NCBI GenBank assembly: GCA_013140985.1
Contig: JABFRU010000012.1
Coordinates: 1 to 56,410, forward strand
Direction of reading: 5' to 3'
DNA length: 56,410 nucleotides
Source of the DNA: Chitinophagaceae bacterium
Lineage (GTDB): Bacteria > Bacteroidota > Bacteroidia > Chitinophagales > Chitinophagaceae
Shown here: positions 46,244 to 54,943 of the stretch, one piece after another
Position numbering within the stretch: position 1 is the first letter of the stretch
How the letters are laid out: each line of letters opens with the position of its first letter
Translations under genes and position numbers: made by a program
Notes under the pieces: model-generated
Seen by the model: only the letters and a program-made list of their open reading frames with translations
Told to the model about the DNA's origin: nothing
Database searches by the model: none

Positions 46244-49200
46244 ATGGGTACTGGCGCCGATAAAGTAACAAAAACTACTACGCCTGTTCAGCGACAGGCG
46301 GACCAGTCTTCTTTTTTTCAAAAGAAGGGAGAGGGAGGTTTTTTCGGCAGCACAAATGAAAATGGTTTTTTCTCAGGGGCAAGAATACAAGCTAAACTTT
46401 CTGTAAGCAGTCCTGATGACCCGCAGGAAAAAGAAGCAGATGCAATGGCCGACCAGGTAATGAGAATGACTGAACCTGCAAGTGCACCTGGAAGCAGGGA
46501 AGAAGAAAAAGTACAAAAGAAAGGAATAGCTATACAACCTAAATGTGCTTCCTGTGAAGAGGATAAGGCGCAACCTAAGATCTTCAGGATGGTGAGCAGG
46601 ACAGGCAATGCGGGAATGAATACTACAGTTGATCGAAAAGATATTTCACTTCATCATTCAGATGTTATACAGCGGAGCGGAAGGGGCCCACCCGCAAGCT
46701 CTACATCGTTCGAGGATTCACTTTCTTCTTCAAAAGGAGGCGGTACCGCTTTGCCCGGCGATACCCGGCAATTTATGGAAGACCGCTTCAATGCAGACTT
46801 CAGCGGAGTTCGCATCCATACAGGCAATCATGCGGAAAGTATGAGCAGCCAGATCAATGCCCAGGCTTTCACACATGGTAATGATATCTATTTTAATAAT
46901 GGTAAGTATTCACCCGATACCAGCCAGGGTAGCACTTTGCTTGCCCATGAACTAACGCATACTATACAACAGGGTGCAAGCAGTCATAATTCATCACCTT
47001 CATCATCTTCTTCAACTGTTTCGGCAAAACCAATTTCTGTATCAAGAAAAGAAATTATTCATCGCAGCGCAGATGGAGTGCCGTCACAATTGACCAATGC
47101 CGTAGCCAAAGCAAAAACAGTGGAAGGGAAAATTGATGCGAATAAACCACAGGGCGATGGTTTCCGGACAGGATGGGAAAAATTAGTTGAGATATTCAAA
47201 ACAACTTTTGGCGAAGAGATGATCGTTAGCAGTAGTGGTGGTGGAGCTCAGGGTACCGTTGCTGAAGAAGATATTAAAAAGAAGAGAGAGACAGAAGGTG
47301 CAGTAGTAGATAAAACATCACAGACTGACCGTCATGCTGTTCCAACCAGTGTAATGGGAACAAGAGATGCGATGCCAAGCTGGTGTGGCATATTTGTATT
47401 CTGGGCTTTGAATAAGAGTGGAGTGCCGATGCCTAAATGGAAATTAGGTGAACGTATGATCAAACCCGAAGCGGCAAGAGCGCCGGGTTCCATGCCAATG
47501 CCGGGAGATATTGCTTATCGAAATGCTTTTTCACATTTTGCTATTGTGGAAAGTGTAAGTGGTGGTACCGTAAAAACGGTGAATGGTAATACAGCCGGTG
47601 AAGATAATCTTGGCGGCCAGGTACAAACTAAAGAACATCCGTTGGCGGATTGGACAGCTTTCTTCAACCCATTATTGGTTATGCAGGGAACGCTGGGCAG
47701 CGGTGATGGTCTGGCCAATGAAAAACCAAAGACGATGGCAGAGTTAAGGAAAGATCTTTTGAAAGTAAATCGAAAAGAAGAAGAAAACAGTAGTGAAAGT
47801 GACGAAGCTGTTCAAACAAAACCAGAATTAAGCAACTGGAGTGTTGATAGCAGAGGAAAACTTAATACAAATAATAATAGTGTAACAGATAGAAAAGTAC
47901 AATCTAAAGAAGAACCCGAACAGCAAGACGATAAACAAGGACCGGTCAGCCAGCCAGTTGTACAGCGGAAACAGGCTTATGATGTTCATTGCAAGTGCAA
48001 AGAATGCAGCGGGGACGAAAAAGAAGTACAGCCCAAACATAACATACAGCGGAAAACAGAAATAGCTGACAGTTCTTTGAATTCATATATCAATGCCGGA
48101 ACTACTGGCAACAGCATGGAGATGGACAGGGGGCCGCCATCGCAGGTTGAGTCTGTAAATGAAGGTGACAATGTTATTCATCGATCTGTAATTGATGATG
48201 CATTAGAGTACACAAGTCTTGGCGCATTGATGGATTGTGTGTATATCACTGACCTTAACAAGACATCTGTTTGCTTGTTAGGAATGGCCAGTGATGTGGC
48301 TATGCATATTCCGGGCTATAAAGCCCTGAGAGTAGTACTTGCTAAAGATCCGATCACCGGTAATGCTGTTGAACGTAACGGACGCAATTTCATCGAAGCC
48401 GCATTCGATATCATGCCGGGTGGGGAGTTATTGCATAAGAAACTAGACGAGCAACACCAACTCGATGCGGCTGCCGCCTGGATAGATGGAAAGATCGCCG
48501 ACCTGGAAAGTATTGTCAACAGTTTGTTCAGTCGCTTCGATCAATTCTGGAACAGGCTTGGCATTACTGATTTCAGTTCGCCATTCGATGTACTGAGTGA
48601 AGGCTTCGGAATTGTTGTTGACTTTATCGCAGACATCATCAGGTTTGCTGTTGATGCTGCAAAGGAACTGCTGGAGATGGTGAAGAAGTTCCTGCTGGAT
48701 AAGATCGTTGAATTCATAAAGGAAAAAACAACGGCTTATCCGCTGCTCACTGTTATTCTTGGCGAAGACCCGGTCACCAAACAAAAAGTTGACAGGAACG
48801 GTACTAATATCCTGAATGCAATATTAGAACTCGGTGGAGAAGAAGGAAGAATGCAGCGGGATCAAATGCAGGATACCGGCACCTTCCAGAAAGCAGCAGC
48901 TTATATTGATGAAGGCATCGCCGTATTCAGCACCCTGTATCAAACCATTGTTGAGAATTTTGGTAAGATATGGGACTTCGTCAGCATTGATGCGCTGATG
49001 AACCCGGTAGAGACGTTCACGCAGATCTATAACATTTTTGCGCAGCCCGTAATAGATGTGCTGGACTTTATGGGAAGAGTGGTAAAAGAAATTCTAAAAC
49101 TCATTAAAGATGTTTTATTTAAGCGGATATCAGAAGAAGCGAAGAAGACAAGAGGTTATTACCTCATCACAGTTCTTATAGGCGAAGATCCGTTCACGGA

Positions 49201-52200
49201 TGAACCGGTTCCCGCAACGATGGAGAACATCATTCATGGCTTCATGAGCCTGATGGATGGTGGCGAGGAACAATTCCAGCAGATGAAGGAATCAGGTGCG
49301 ATCGAAAGAACGACACAGAAGATCACAGCGGCAGTGAAGAAACTGAACATGACACCGGAAGCGATCGTTCAGTTGTTCATCGATCTGTGGAATTCATTTA
49401 CGTTCAGTGATTTTCTGCGGCCTATTGAAACATTCCAGCGGATCATTGCAACGTTTGGAGAACCTATCGTAAGGCTGATCGCATTTGTGATCGAGATCGT
49501 TAAGATCGTAGTGGAAGTGATACTCATCATCATGAACTTCCCGTTCGATCTGATCAATAAGATCATTGCAAATGCAATGAAAGCCTTCCACCTGATCAAA
49601 GCAGACCCGATCGGCTTCCTGAAAAATTTGCTGAGGGCAATCAAGGAAGGATTCATACAGTTTTTTGATAACATACTGCAACACCTGGTACAGGGACTAG
49701 TCGGGTGGCTCACCATGGAGTTGAAAGATGCCGGTGTGCCTGAACTGAAAGATCTTTCACTGAAAGGTATCATCAGTTGGGTGCTCGAAGTGCTGGGCAT
49801 CACTATGGAAAAGGTTTGGGAAAAACTGGCCAAACATCCGAAGATAGGTCCGGCCAAAGTGGCGAAGATCAGGAGTGCGATCAATACACTTGAAGGTATC
49901 TGGACATTTATCAAAGATGTGCAGGAACGGGGCATGGCTGCTATCTGGGATAAGATACAAGAGCAACTCAGTAATCTCTGGAATGTAGTACTCGATGCTG
50001 TGAAGAACTGGATCATGGAAAAGATCATAACACAGATCACTGTGAAGTTGCTGAGTATGCTCGATCCAACCGGTATCATGGCAGTGGTCAATAGTTGTAT
50101 CGCTATTTACAAGGCCATACAGTCATTCATCAAGTACCTGCGCCAGATGCTGGAGATCGTCAGCTCATTTGTAGAAGGAGTTGCTGAGATAGCAAGTGGC
50201 AATACAAAGAAAGCAGCTGATTTCTTAGAACGAACGCTGGCGAGAGGCATACCGATAGTGATAGGATTCCTTGCCAACCAGGTTGGGTTGAGTGGAATTG
50301 GTAAGAAGATCGGTGAGATGATCGAGAAGGCAAGAGAGATGGTAGATAAAGGAATTGAATGGTTAGTGAATAAGTGTGTTGATACAGCATTTGGAGTAAT
50401 TGATAAAATTATGGGCCGCGGCAGGGCAGATACCGGTGAAAAATCTTTGGAAGAAGAGTATGGTCCGGAAAAAGCAGCGAAGATCAATGCAGGCTTGAAA
50501 ACATTGCATGATCTCGAACAACCATTATTGACAAGTGATAAACTAACCAAGGAAGAAGCTGAACAAATTGCAGCAACTGTTAAACAACAACATCCTGTAT
50601 TCACCAGCTTTACCGTAGTGGATGGTGGTGATGAGTGGGATTATGAATATACAGCGAGTAAGAAAACAAAAGTGACCGGTAAGAAAAAAGATATTGGAAC
50701 GGTACCGGCCATGGTAGTAAGTCCTCCATTCTCCGGGACAAAAACAACTGGTGCGATGACGGTGACATATTTATATAGTGATGCAGCGAATCATACAGAA
50801 GGTACTCCGACCACAGGTCGTGAAAGCCTGGATGGTGCATTCGAAGCGATACAGGCAGCGGGCCAAAGCAGTTACTGGAGCAGGGGCCATGTGCTGAATA
50901 AAGATTTCGGTGGTCAGGCCGTTACATCCAATCTCATACCGATCACTCAATCCATTAACAGGAAACAGGTAGCATTTGATAATAAGATAAGGGCAGCATA
51001 TGGTAAAAAAGAGGCGCCGATCTTCGTTTCATTTGATATATCACGCCATCCTGATGATAAGTTTGTAAGCAGCTATACCGGTTCAGCCGTGAAGATGAAA
51101 AAGTCAGGAGAGAACTGGACACAAACAGGAGGCGAAAGTCTTGGACAATTTGATAGCGGTACTATTGAATTGCCGGGTGCAGGACCGAAGCGATCCATCA
51201 AATCACTATCATCCAGCAGTACAACAGCAGAGATCAGGGAAGTTGGAAAAGCGAATAATTTATCAGTAAGCCTGTTGCAGGATATTATTGCTTCCGGTAA
51301 AGCGATGAACAGTGGCGATGATATAAGAAAGTTCATTGAAAAAAATAAAGACTACTCAGACGTTAAAAAACAACGCTATTTGAATCGCATAGATGATGCG
51401 GTCCTTGATTTCAGCGCACCTGGCGGAGGTGCATCCGTATCTCCGAAGTGCGAGAAATGTGATAAAGAAGATAAAGAAAAAGATCCTCAGGGATTTGAAC
51501 AAACACTTTCTTCTTCAAAAGGAAGCGGACATGCATTGCCGGATAATACAAGAACATCCATGGAAGATCGATTCGATGCTGATTTCAGCGGGGTCCGGGT
51601 TCATACCGATGACCAGGCGAGGAATATGAACAAGCAGATCAGTTCACAAGCCTTCACGCATGGCAATGATATTTATTTCAATGATAATAAATATGCACCC
51701 GACACAGAAGAAGGAGGAGGTTTGCTTGCACATGAGCTGACGCATACGATACAACAAGGGGCATCACAAGGCAACGTTCAGCGAAAAACAAGTAAACCTG
51801 TTCCTGTTGCAAATCCGCCTGCACAGGCAACTTCTCTTACCACCGGTACATTCACACCTACAGATGTAGTGGCAGAGTACATCGATGCGGGAGGTGCAAG
51901 AGGTAATGCTGTCAATGTAAGTTTCGGTAGTTATGCTTCGGGTACCATCAAAGTCAGGAAGCAAAAAGATATTTATGAGACTGTAGGTGGTATGCAGATA
52001 CTTCCATTGACATTATCTTTCTTACAGCCATTGGTAAATATGGGTATCCAACCGGCATTGGCAGTACAGGTGAAAGACAACCAGGTCTCCGGATATGTTA
52101 CTACGGCAGGTGCAAAAGGTGGAGAAGGTACCAGCGCTATTTTCGACAAGATAAAAGCCGATCCTGCCATGATGAAATGGACAGGTCTTGCTTTCCCGAA

Positions 52201-54931
52201 ATCAAAACTGAAGATCACAAACCAGATAGAAGGTGGCCAGTTGAGATTCGAAGTAAATGATATCAATGTGAAGCTCGGAGGATTTGTTGATGCCACAATG
52301 AATATCGGTATCAGCAATTCATCGTTTACCGTCGGTGGCAGTGCCGTAGTGAAAATAAAGAGTCTTGCCGAGGGCAACCTGAACTTCAACCGGGATGCAG
52401 CCGGTAACCTGAAAGGATCTTTCAGGATGCAGACCAGTATCAAGAACTTCAATGGTGTGGTCAATGGAGAATTTCTGAATGGCATATTTGATATCCGTGG
52501 TGAAGCCAGCTATCAGACAGAGAAATTAAAAGGGACAGTGAATATCATAGTTACAGACGCAAGGCAGGCACAGACATTGGTATTGCAACAACTCGAGCCA
52601 CAACAGATCAGTAAAGAAGCAGAAGAAAGAGCAGGTGTAAATGATCCTGCTGCAGGTCCGCAACCGGGGCCAAGAGCTATTGCAGGTTGGGGAACATTGG
52701 AATTCAGTTTCAACAAATGGCTGACCGGTATGGCTAAAGTGATCGTTGATGCGGAAGGGTATGTTACGGTACATGGAGAGATCACGCCACCGGCGGAGAT
52801 AACATTATTCAAGCCTAAGCCTTATCGTTCGCCCAATTTTGTTGATCTGCACCCAACATTCAGATGGGGTATTCCTTATGTAGCCGACCTGCATGTAGGA
52901 TTGGATTTCTTGTTGTATGCAGAAGCACAGATAGGTCCTGCTGTATTGCGTGATATAAAGGTTATTGGAAATTATTCGACCGATCCTTTGTTGTTTAATG
53001 ATTTCAGGATACAGGCCACCTTCAATATGATCGGCTATGCAGGGCTCGTATTTGAATTTGGTGCGCATGCGGGTGTAGGCATTTTGGGATTTGATGTTGA
53101 TCTGAAAGGAACAGTGAAAGCGACAGCAGGTATAAAAGGATATATTGATGCAACACCGGTGATCGGGTATCGTGAAAAAGCAGATCCTGTTGAAGGCAAG
53201 AAAGGAGAATTCTTTATCAGCGGAGATGCAGAGCTGGCAGCACAACCATTCCTTAAACTGGCGGGATCCGTTGGTGTGGCAGTGGATAGCCCGTGGCCAA
53301 TACCCAATTTTAGTAAAAACTGGCCTTTATTCGAAAAAGAATGGGCATTGCCTGGTCAGTTCGGTATTGGTATGAAGTTAAATGAATATGTATTAGGATC
53401 GGAAGGATGGCCCGATGTTGATTTTAACGATGTGAAATTTGATGAGGAAAAATTCAAAGATGATCTGATCGAAAGGAATATACCTCCTGCACAGGATCAT
53501 CCTAAAGAAAAGCAGGGAGGATTTGCTGATAAGATGAAGGGACAGGAGCCAGCGCCGCCTCCACCACCTGTTCCGGTACCGCCGAAGAAAGGTAAAGCTT
53601 TGAAGGAAGATGAGAAACCACCTACAGCAGCGGTGCTCGAAAAATGGCAGACGGGTATGAAAGCATTAAGGGAATTAAAAGATAAGAGAGATGAAAAACC
53701 TGTAAAAGGAGAGCAATTACAAACAGAATTGAAATCTATCAGGAGGAATAAACAATTCCGGGACCTCGTTGCAACACCGTCCGGGCAAAATTGGGTATTG
53801 TATGCAGCAATGCAGGGCATTGATAATGCCAATGCACCAATTGCTATAAAAGGATTACCTGAAGCGGAGAAACCTGAAGATGAAAAACCAGGGGGAGGCA
53901 AAGCTGCCGCAGACAAACAGGAAGCCGGAGGAAAACCATTGCATGAAAAATATGAACCGGATAAAGCAGTGAAGATAAGTGCGGGTATTGAAACATTGCA
54001 TAAGCTGGAAAAACCATTATTGAATAGTGGAAAGATCACAAAAGAAGAAGCTGAGCAGGTAGCTATACAAGTTAAACAGCAGCACCCGGTGTTCACCAGC
54101 TTTACTGTTACAGATGGCGGAACAAGATGGGATTACTTATATACTGCAAGTGAGCAAACCAAAGTAAAAGGACCGGCAAAAGATGAACAACAGTCAAAAG
54201 ATGCCGAAGAAGCGAAAGAATTGGAAGCTCTCGAAAAAGAATTAAAAGCAGAGTTACAACCTTATCTTGATGAATATAATGGACTCACAAATTCCAGTTC
54301 CATACTCGTTAAAACAAATAAACTGGAAACACAGCCAGAGCAACGTGTCAAGGTTAAAGTTATTGGATTGACAATGGGATGCCTGGCTCCTTGCCATACT
54401 CCTGATACTAAACAAACATGGGTTGTAGATCATATACCCCCGACTGAATTAAAAGAAGCGAAATTGATTACAAAACAAACAAGATTATATCCTCAATCAA
54501 GACAGAAATCAAGGCAGCAGGGTAATCTTGTGAAAAGAATACTTGAATTGCACGCAAATAATGAACATCAAGAAGTAAAAAAGCTTTTGAAAGATCCATT
54601 GGTGAAACCAGGTACAGGAAGTTTTGTTATTGCAAGCTCTGACAGTTCGTATACAGATATTGAACAAGCAAGGATACAGGCGATTGGCGATGAAACGGGC
54701 TGTCACCACGGTGGTGATAAAGAGGATCCTGCTGATGTTGTATCCGATCATATACCGCCGAGTATACTGGTAGATCTTATTAATGAAATTTTCGGTATTG
54801 CGATCACGCAACGTCTCGCACCTTCCTGTACGAAATGTTCAGATACCCAGGGACCCAAAGTGAAAGCGCTTGCCCGGAAACTCGAGACAAAAATGAAGCG
54901 ATGGAGAGAGCTAAAATCAAAGAAAAAATAG
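46244..54931 (+). CDS. Giant 2895-aa tandem eCIS cargo protein with two DUF4157 cores and two nuclease-like ends
   Basis: Order: triple FF motif (24-43); CASC (101-104); DUF4157-1 with HELTH (235-239); a CHAP/NlpC-like domain (C381, H431, N~447); CKCKEC (583-588); three helical repeats of exactly 140 aa (~695-1115) and more helices to ~1390; a 78-aa linker (1402-1479); an RGH endonuclease-like region (H1549, then SNLIPITQSINRK); CEKC (1736-1739); DUF4157-2 with HELTH (1830-1834); a long beta-rich region (~1860-2410); linker copy 2 (2566-2643); and two HNH-like DHIPP sites (2729-2733, 2835-2839). DUF4157 marks eCIS-linked effectors. I read it as two effectors fused. No signal peptide. The putative immunity gene follows 12 bases later. 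Domain order is visible; the toxic activity is inferred. Confidence 0.85.
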   Translation: MGTGADKVTKTTTPVQRQADQSSFFQKKGEGGFFGSTNENGFFSGARIQAKLSVSSPDDPQEKEADAMADQVMRMTEPASAPGSREEEKVQKKGIAIQPKCASCEEDKAQPKIFRMVSRTGNAGMNTTVDRKDISLHHSDVIQRSGRGPPASSTSFEDSLSSSKGGGTALPGDTRQFMEDRFNADFSGVRIHTGNHAESMSSQINAQAFTHGNDIYFNNGKYSPDTSQGSTLLAHELTHTIQQGASSHNSSPSSSSSTVSAKPISVSRKEIIHRSADGVPSQLTNAVAKAKTVEGKIDANKPQGDGFRTGWEKLVEIFKTTFGEEMIVSSSGGGAQGTVAEEDIKKKRETEGAVVDKTSQTDRHAVPTSVMGTRDAMPSWCGIFVFWALNKSGVPMPKWKLGERMIKPEAARAPGSMPMPGDIAYRNAFSHFAIVESVSGGTVKTVNGNTAGEDNLGGQVQTKEHPLADWTAFFNPLLVMQGTLGSGDGLANEKPKTMAELRKDLLKVNRKEEENSSESDEAVQTKPELSNWSVDSRGKLNTNNNSVTDRKVQSKEEPEQQDDKQGPVSQPVVQRKQAYDVHCKCKECSGDEKEVQPKHNIQRKTEIADSSLNSYINAGTTGNSMEMDRGPPSQVESVNEGDNVIHRSVIDDALEYTSLGALMDCVYITDLNKTSVCLLGMASDVAMHIPGYKALRVVLAKDPITGNAVERNGRNFIEAAFDIMPGGELLHKKLDEQHQLDAAAAWIDGKIADLESIVNSLFSRFDQFWNRLGITDFSSPFDVLSEGFGIVVDFIADIIRFAVDAAKELLEMVKKFLLDKIVEFIKEKTTAYPLLTVILGEDPVTKQKVDRNGTNILNAILELGGEEGRMQRDQMQDTGTFQKAAAYIDEGIAVFSTLYQTIVENFGKIWDFVSIDALMNPVETFTQIYNIFAQPVIDVLDFMGRVVKEILKLIKDVLFKRISEEAKKTRGYYLITVLIGEDPFTDEPVPATMENIIHGFMSLMDGGEEQFQQMKESGAIERTTQKITAAVKKLNMTPEAIVQLFIDLWNSFTFSDFLRPIETFQRIIATFGEPIVRLIAFVIEIVKIVVEVILIIMNFPFDLINKIIANAMKAFHLIKADPIGFLKNLLRAIKEGFIQFFDNILQHLVQGLVGWLTMELKDAGVPELKDLSLKGIISWVLEVLGITMEKVWEKLAKHPKIGPAKVAKIRSAINTLEGIWTFIKDVQERGMAAIWDKIQEQLSNLWNVVLDAVKNWIMEKIITQITVKLLSMLDPTGIMAVVNSCIAIYKAIQSFIKYLRQMLEIVSSFVEGVAEIASGNTKKAADFLERTLARGIPIVIGFLANQVGLSGIGKKIGEMIEKAREMVDKGIEWLVNKCVDTAFGVIDKIMGRGRADTGEKSLEEEYGPEKAAKINAGLKTLHDLEQPLLTSDKLTKEEAEQIAATVKQQHPVFTSFTVVDGGDEWDYEYTASKKTKVTGKKKDIGTVPAMVVSPPFSGTKTTGAMTVTYLYSDAANHTEGTPTTGRESLDGAFEAIQAAGQSSYWSRGHVLNKDFGGQAVTSNLIPITQSINRKQVAFDNKIRAAYGKKEAPIFVSFDISRHPDDKFVSSYTGSAVKMKKSGENWTQTGGESLGQFDSGTIELPGAGPKRSIKSLSSSSTTAEIREVGKANNLSVSLLQDIIASGKAMNSGDDIRKFIEKNKDYSDVKKQRYLNRIDDAVLDFSAPGGGASVSPKCEKCDKEDKEKDPQGFEQTLSSSKGSGHALPDNTRTSMEDRFDADFSGVRVHTDDQARNMNKQISSQAFTHGNDIYFNDNKYAPDTEEGGGLLAHELTHTIQQGASQGNVQRKTSKPVPVANPPAQATSLTTGTFTPTDVVAEYIDAGGARGNAVNVSFGSYASGTIKVRKQKDIYETVGGMQILPLTLSFLQPLVNMGIQPALAVQVKDNQVSGYVTTAGAKGGEGTSAIFDKIKADPAMMKWTGLAFPKSKLKITNQIEGGQLRFEVNDINVKLGGFVDATMNIGISNSSFTVGGSAVVKIKSLAEGNLNFNRDAAGNLKGSFRMQTSIKNFNGVVNGEFLNGIFDIRGEASYQTEKLKGTVNIIVTDARQAQTLVLQQLEPQQISKEAEERAGVNDPAAGPQPGPRAIAGWGTLEFSFNKWLTGMAKVIVDAEGYVTVHGEITPPAEITLFKPKPYRSPNFVDLHPTFRWGIPYVADLHVGLDFLLYAEAQIGPAVLRDIKVIGNYSTDPLLFNDFRIQATFNMIGYAGLVFEFGAHAGVGILGFDVDLKGTVKATAGIKGYIDATPVIGYREKADPVEGKKGEFFISGDAELAAQPFLKLAGSVGVAVDSPWPIPNFSKNWPLFEKEWALPGQFGIGMKLNEYVLGSEGWPDVDFNDVKFDEEKFKDDLIERNIPPAQDHPKEKQGGFADKMKGQEPAPPPPPVPVPPKKGKALKEDEKPPTAAVLEKWQTGMKALRELKDKRDEKPVKGEQLQTELKSIRRNKQFRDLVATPSGQNWVLYAAMQGIDNANAPIAIKGLPEAEKPEDEKPGGGKAAADKQEAGGKPLHEKYEPDKAVKISAGIETLHKLEKPLLNSGKITKEEAEQVAIQVKQQHPVFTSFTVTDGGTRWDYLYTASEQTKVKGPAKDEQQSKDAEEAKELEALEKELKAELQPYLDEYNGLTNSSSILVKTNKLETQPEQRVKVKVIGLTMGCLAPCHTPDTKQTWVVDHIPPTELKEAKLITKQTRLYPQSRQKSRQQGNLVKRILELHANNEHQEVKKLLKDPLVKPGTGSFVIASSDSSYTDIEQARIQAIGDETGCHHGGDKEDPADVVSDHIPPSILVDLINEIFGIAITQRLAPSCTKCSDTQGPKVKALARKLETKMKRWRELKSKKK
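46313..46372 (+). other. Triple FF motif, candidate cargo-loading signal (copy 1)
   Basis: Residues 24-43 of the giant cargo protein: FF at 24-25, 33-34 and 42-43, an exact 9-residue period, written FFQKKGEGG-FFGSTNENG-FF. It lies in an otherwise disordered N-terminus. The next cargo-like protein has the same spacing with different fill-in residues (56241-56300). Function is not shown by sequence. Confidence 0.75.
46709..46981 (+). other. DUF4157 (eCIS core) domain, first copy
   Basis: Residues 156-246 of the giant protein. LSSSKGGGTALPGDTRQFME, NADFSGVRIHTGNHAES, AFTHGNDIYFNNGKYSPDT and LLAHELTHTIQQG. HELTH is an HExxH zinc-peptidase-type motif. The second copy (51494-51766) has the same length and nearly the same order, which shows internal duplication. 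Confidence 0.93.
48326..49590 (+). repeat. Three coding repeats of exactly 420 bp (140 aa)
   Basis: The anchor D-P-[IVF]-T recurs at bases 48347, 48767 and 49187 with a constant 420-base step: LAKDPITGNAVERNGRN, LGEDPVTKQKVDRNGTN and IGEDPFTDEPVPATMEN. Each is followed by long hydrophobic amphipathic helices (for example FIADIIRFAVDAAKELLEMV). The third copy has lost the RNG part. The region resembles a long helical rod inside the cargo protein. Confidence 0.82.
50447..50680 (+). repeat. 78-aa linker domain, first copy, before the endonuclease-like region
   Basis: 234 bases, residues 1402-1479: YGPEKAAKINAGLKTLHDLE, KEEAEQIAATVKQQHPVFTS, then DGGDEWDYEYTAS. Copy 2 (53939-54172) has the same length and reads GIETLHKLE, KEEAEQVAIQVKQQHPVFTS, DGGTRWDYLYTAS. 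Both precede a nuclease-like domain, so this module seems to join toxin heads to the carrier. Confidence 0.85.
51494..51766 (+). other. DUF4157 (eCIS core) domain, second copy
   Basis: Residues 1751-1841 of the giant protein: LSSSKGSGHALPDNTRTSME, DADFSGVRVHTDDQARN, AFTHGNDIYFNDNKYAPDT and LLAHELTHTIQQG. It lies after the first nuclease-like region, where a new effector would begin, and is preceded by its own CEKC motif. This is the main evidence for fusion of two cargo proteins. Confidence 0.93.
53939..54172 (+). repeat. 78-aa linker domain, second copy, before the DHIPP region
   Basis: 234 bases, residues 2566-2643. The match with copy 1 is highest in KEEAEQ and VKQQHPVFTSFTV, and lowest at both ends. 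The following Glu/Lys-rich helix leads into the C-terminal HNH-like part. Confidence 0.85.
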
Positions 54932-54943
54932 TTACTTGTATAT

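Noticed and set aside
49369-50091. 240-aa antisense frame inside the cargo gene
   Set aside because: It follows the helical repeat codon pattern on the opposite strand (Ser/Ile/Met-rich) and has no recognisable domain.
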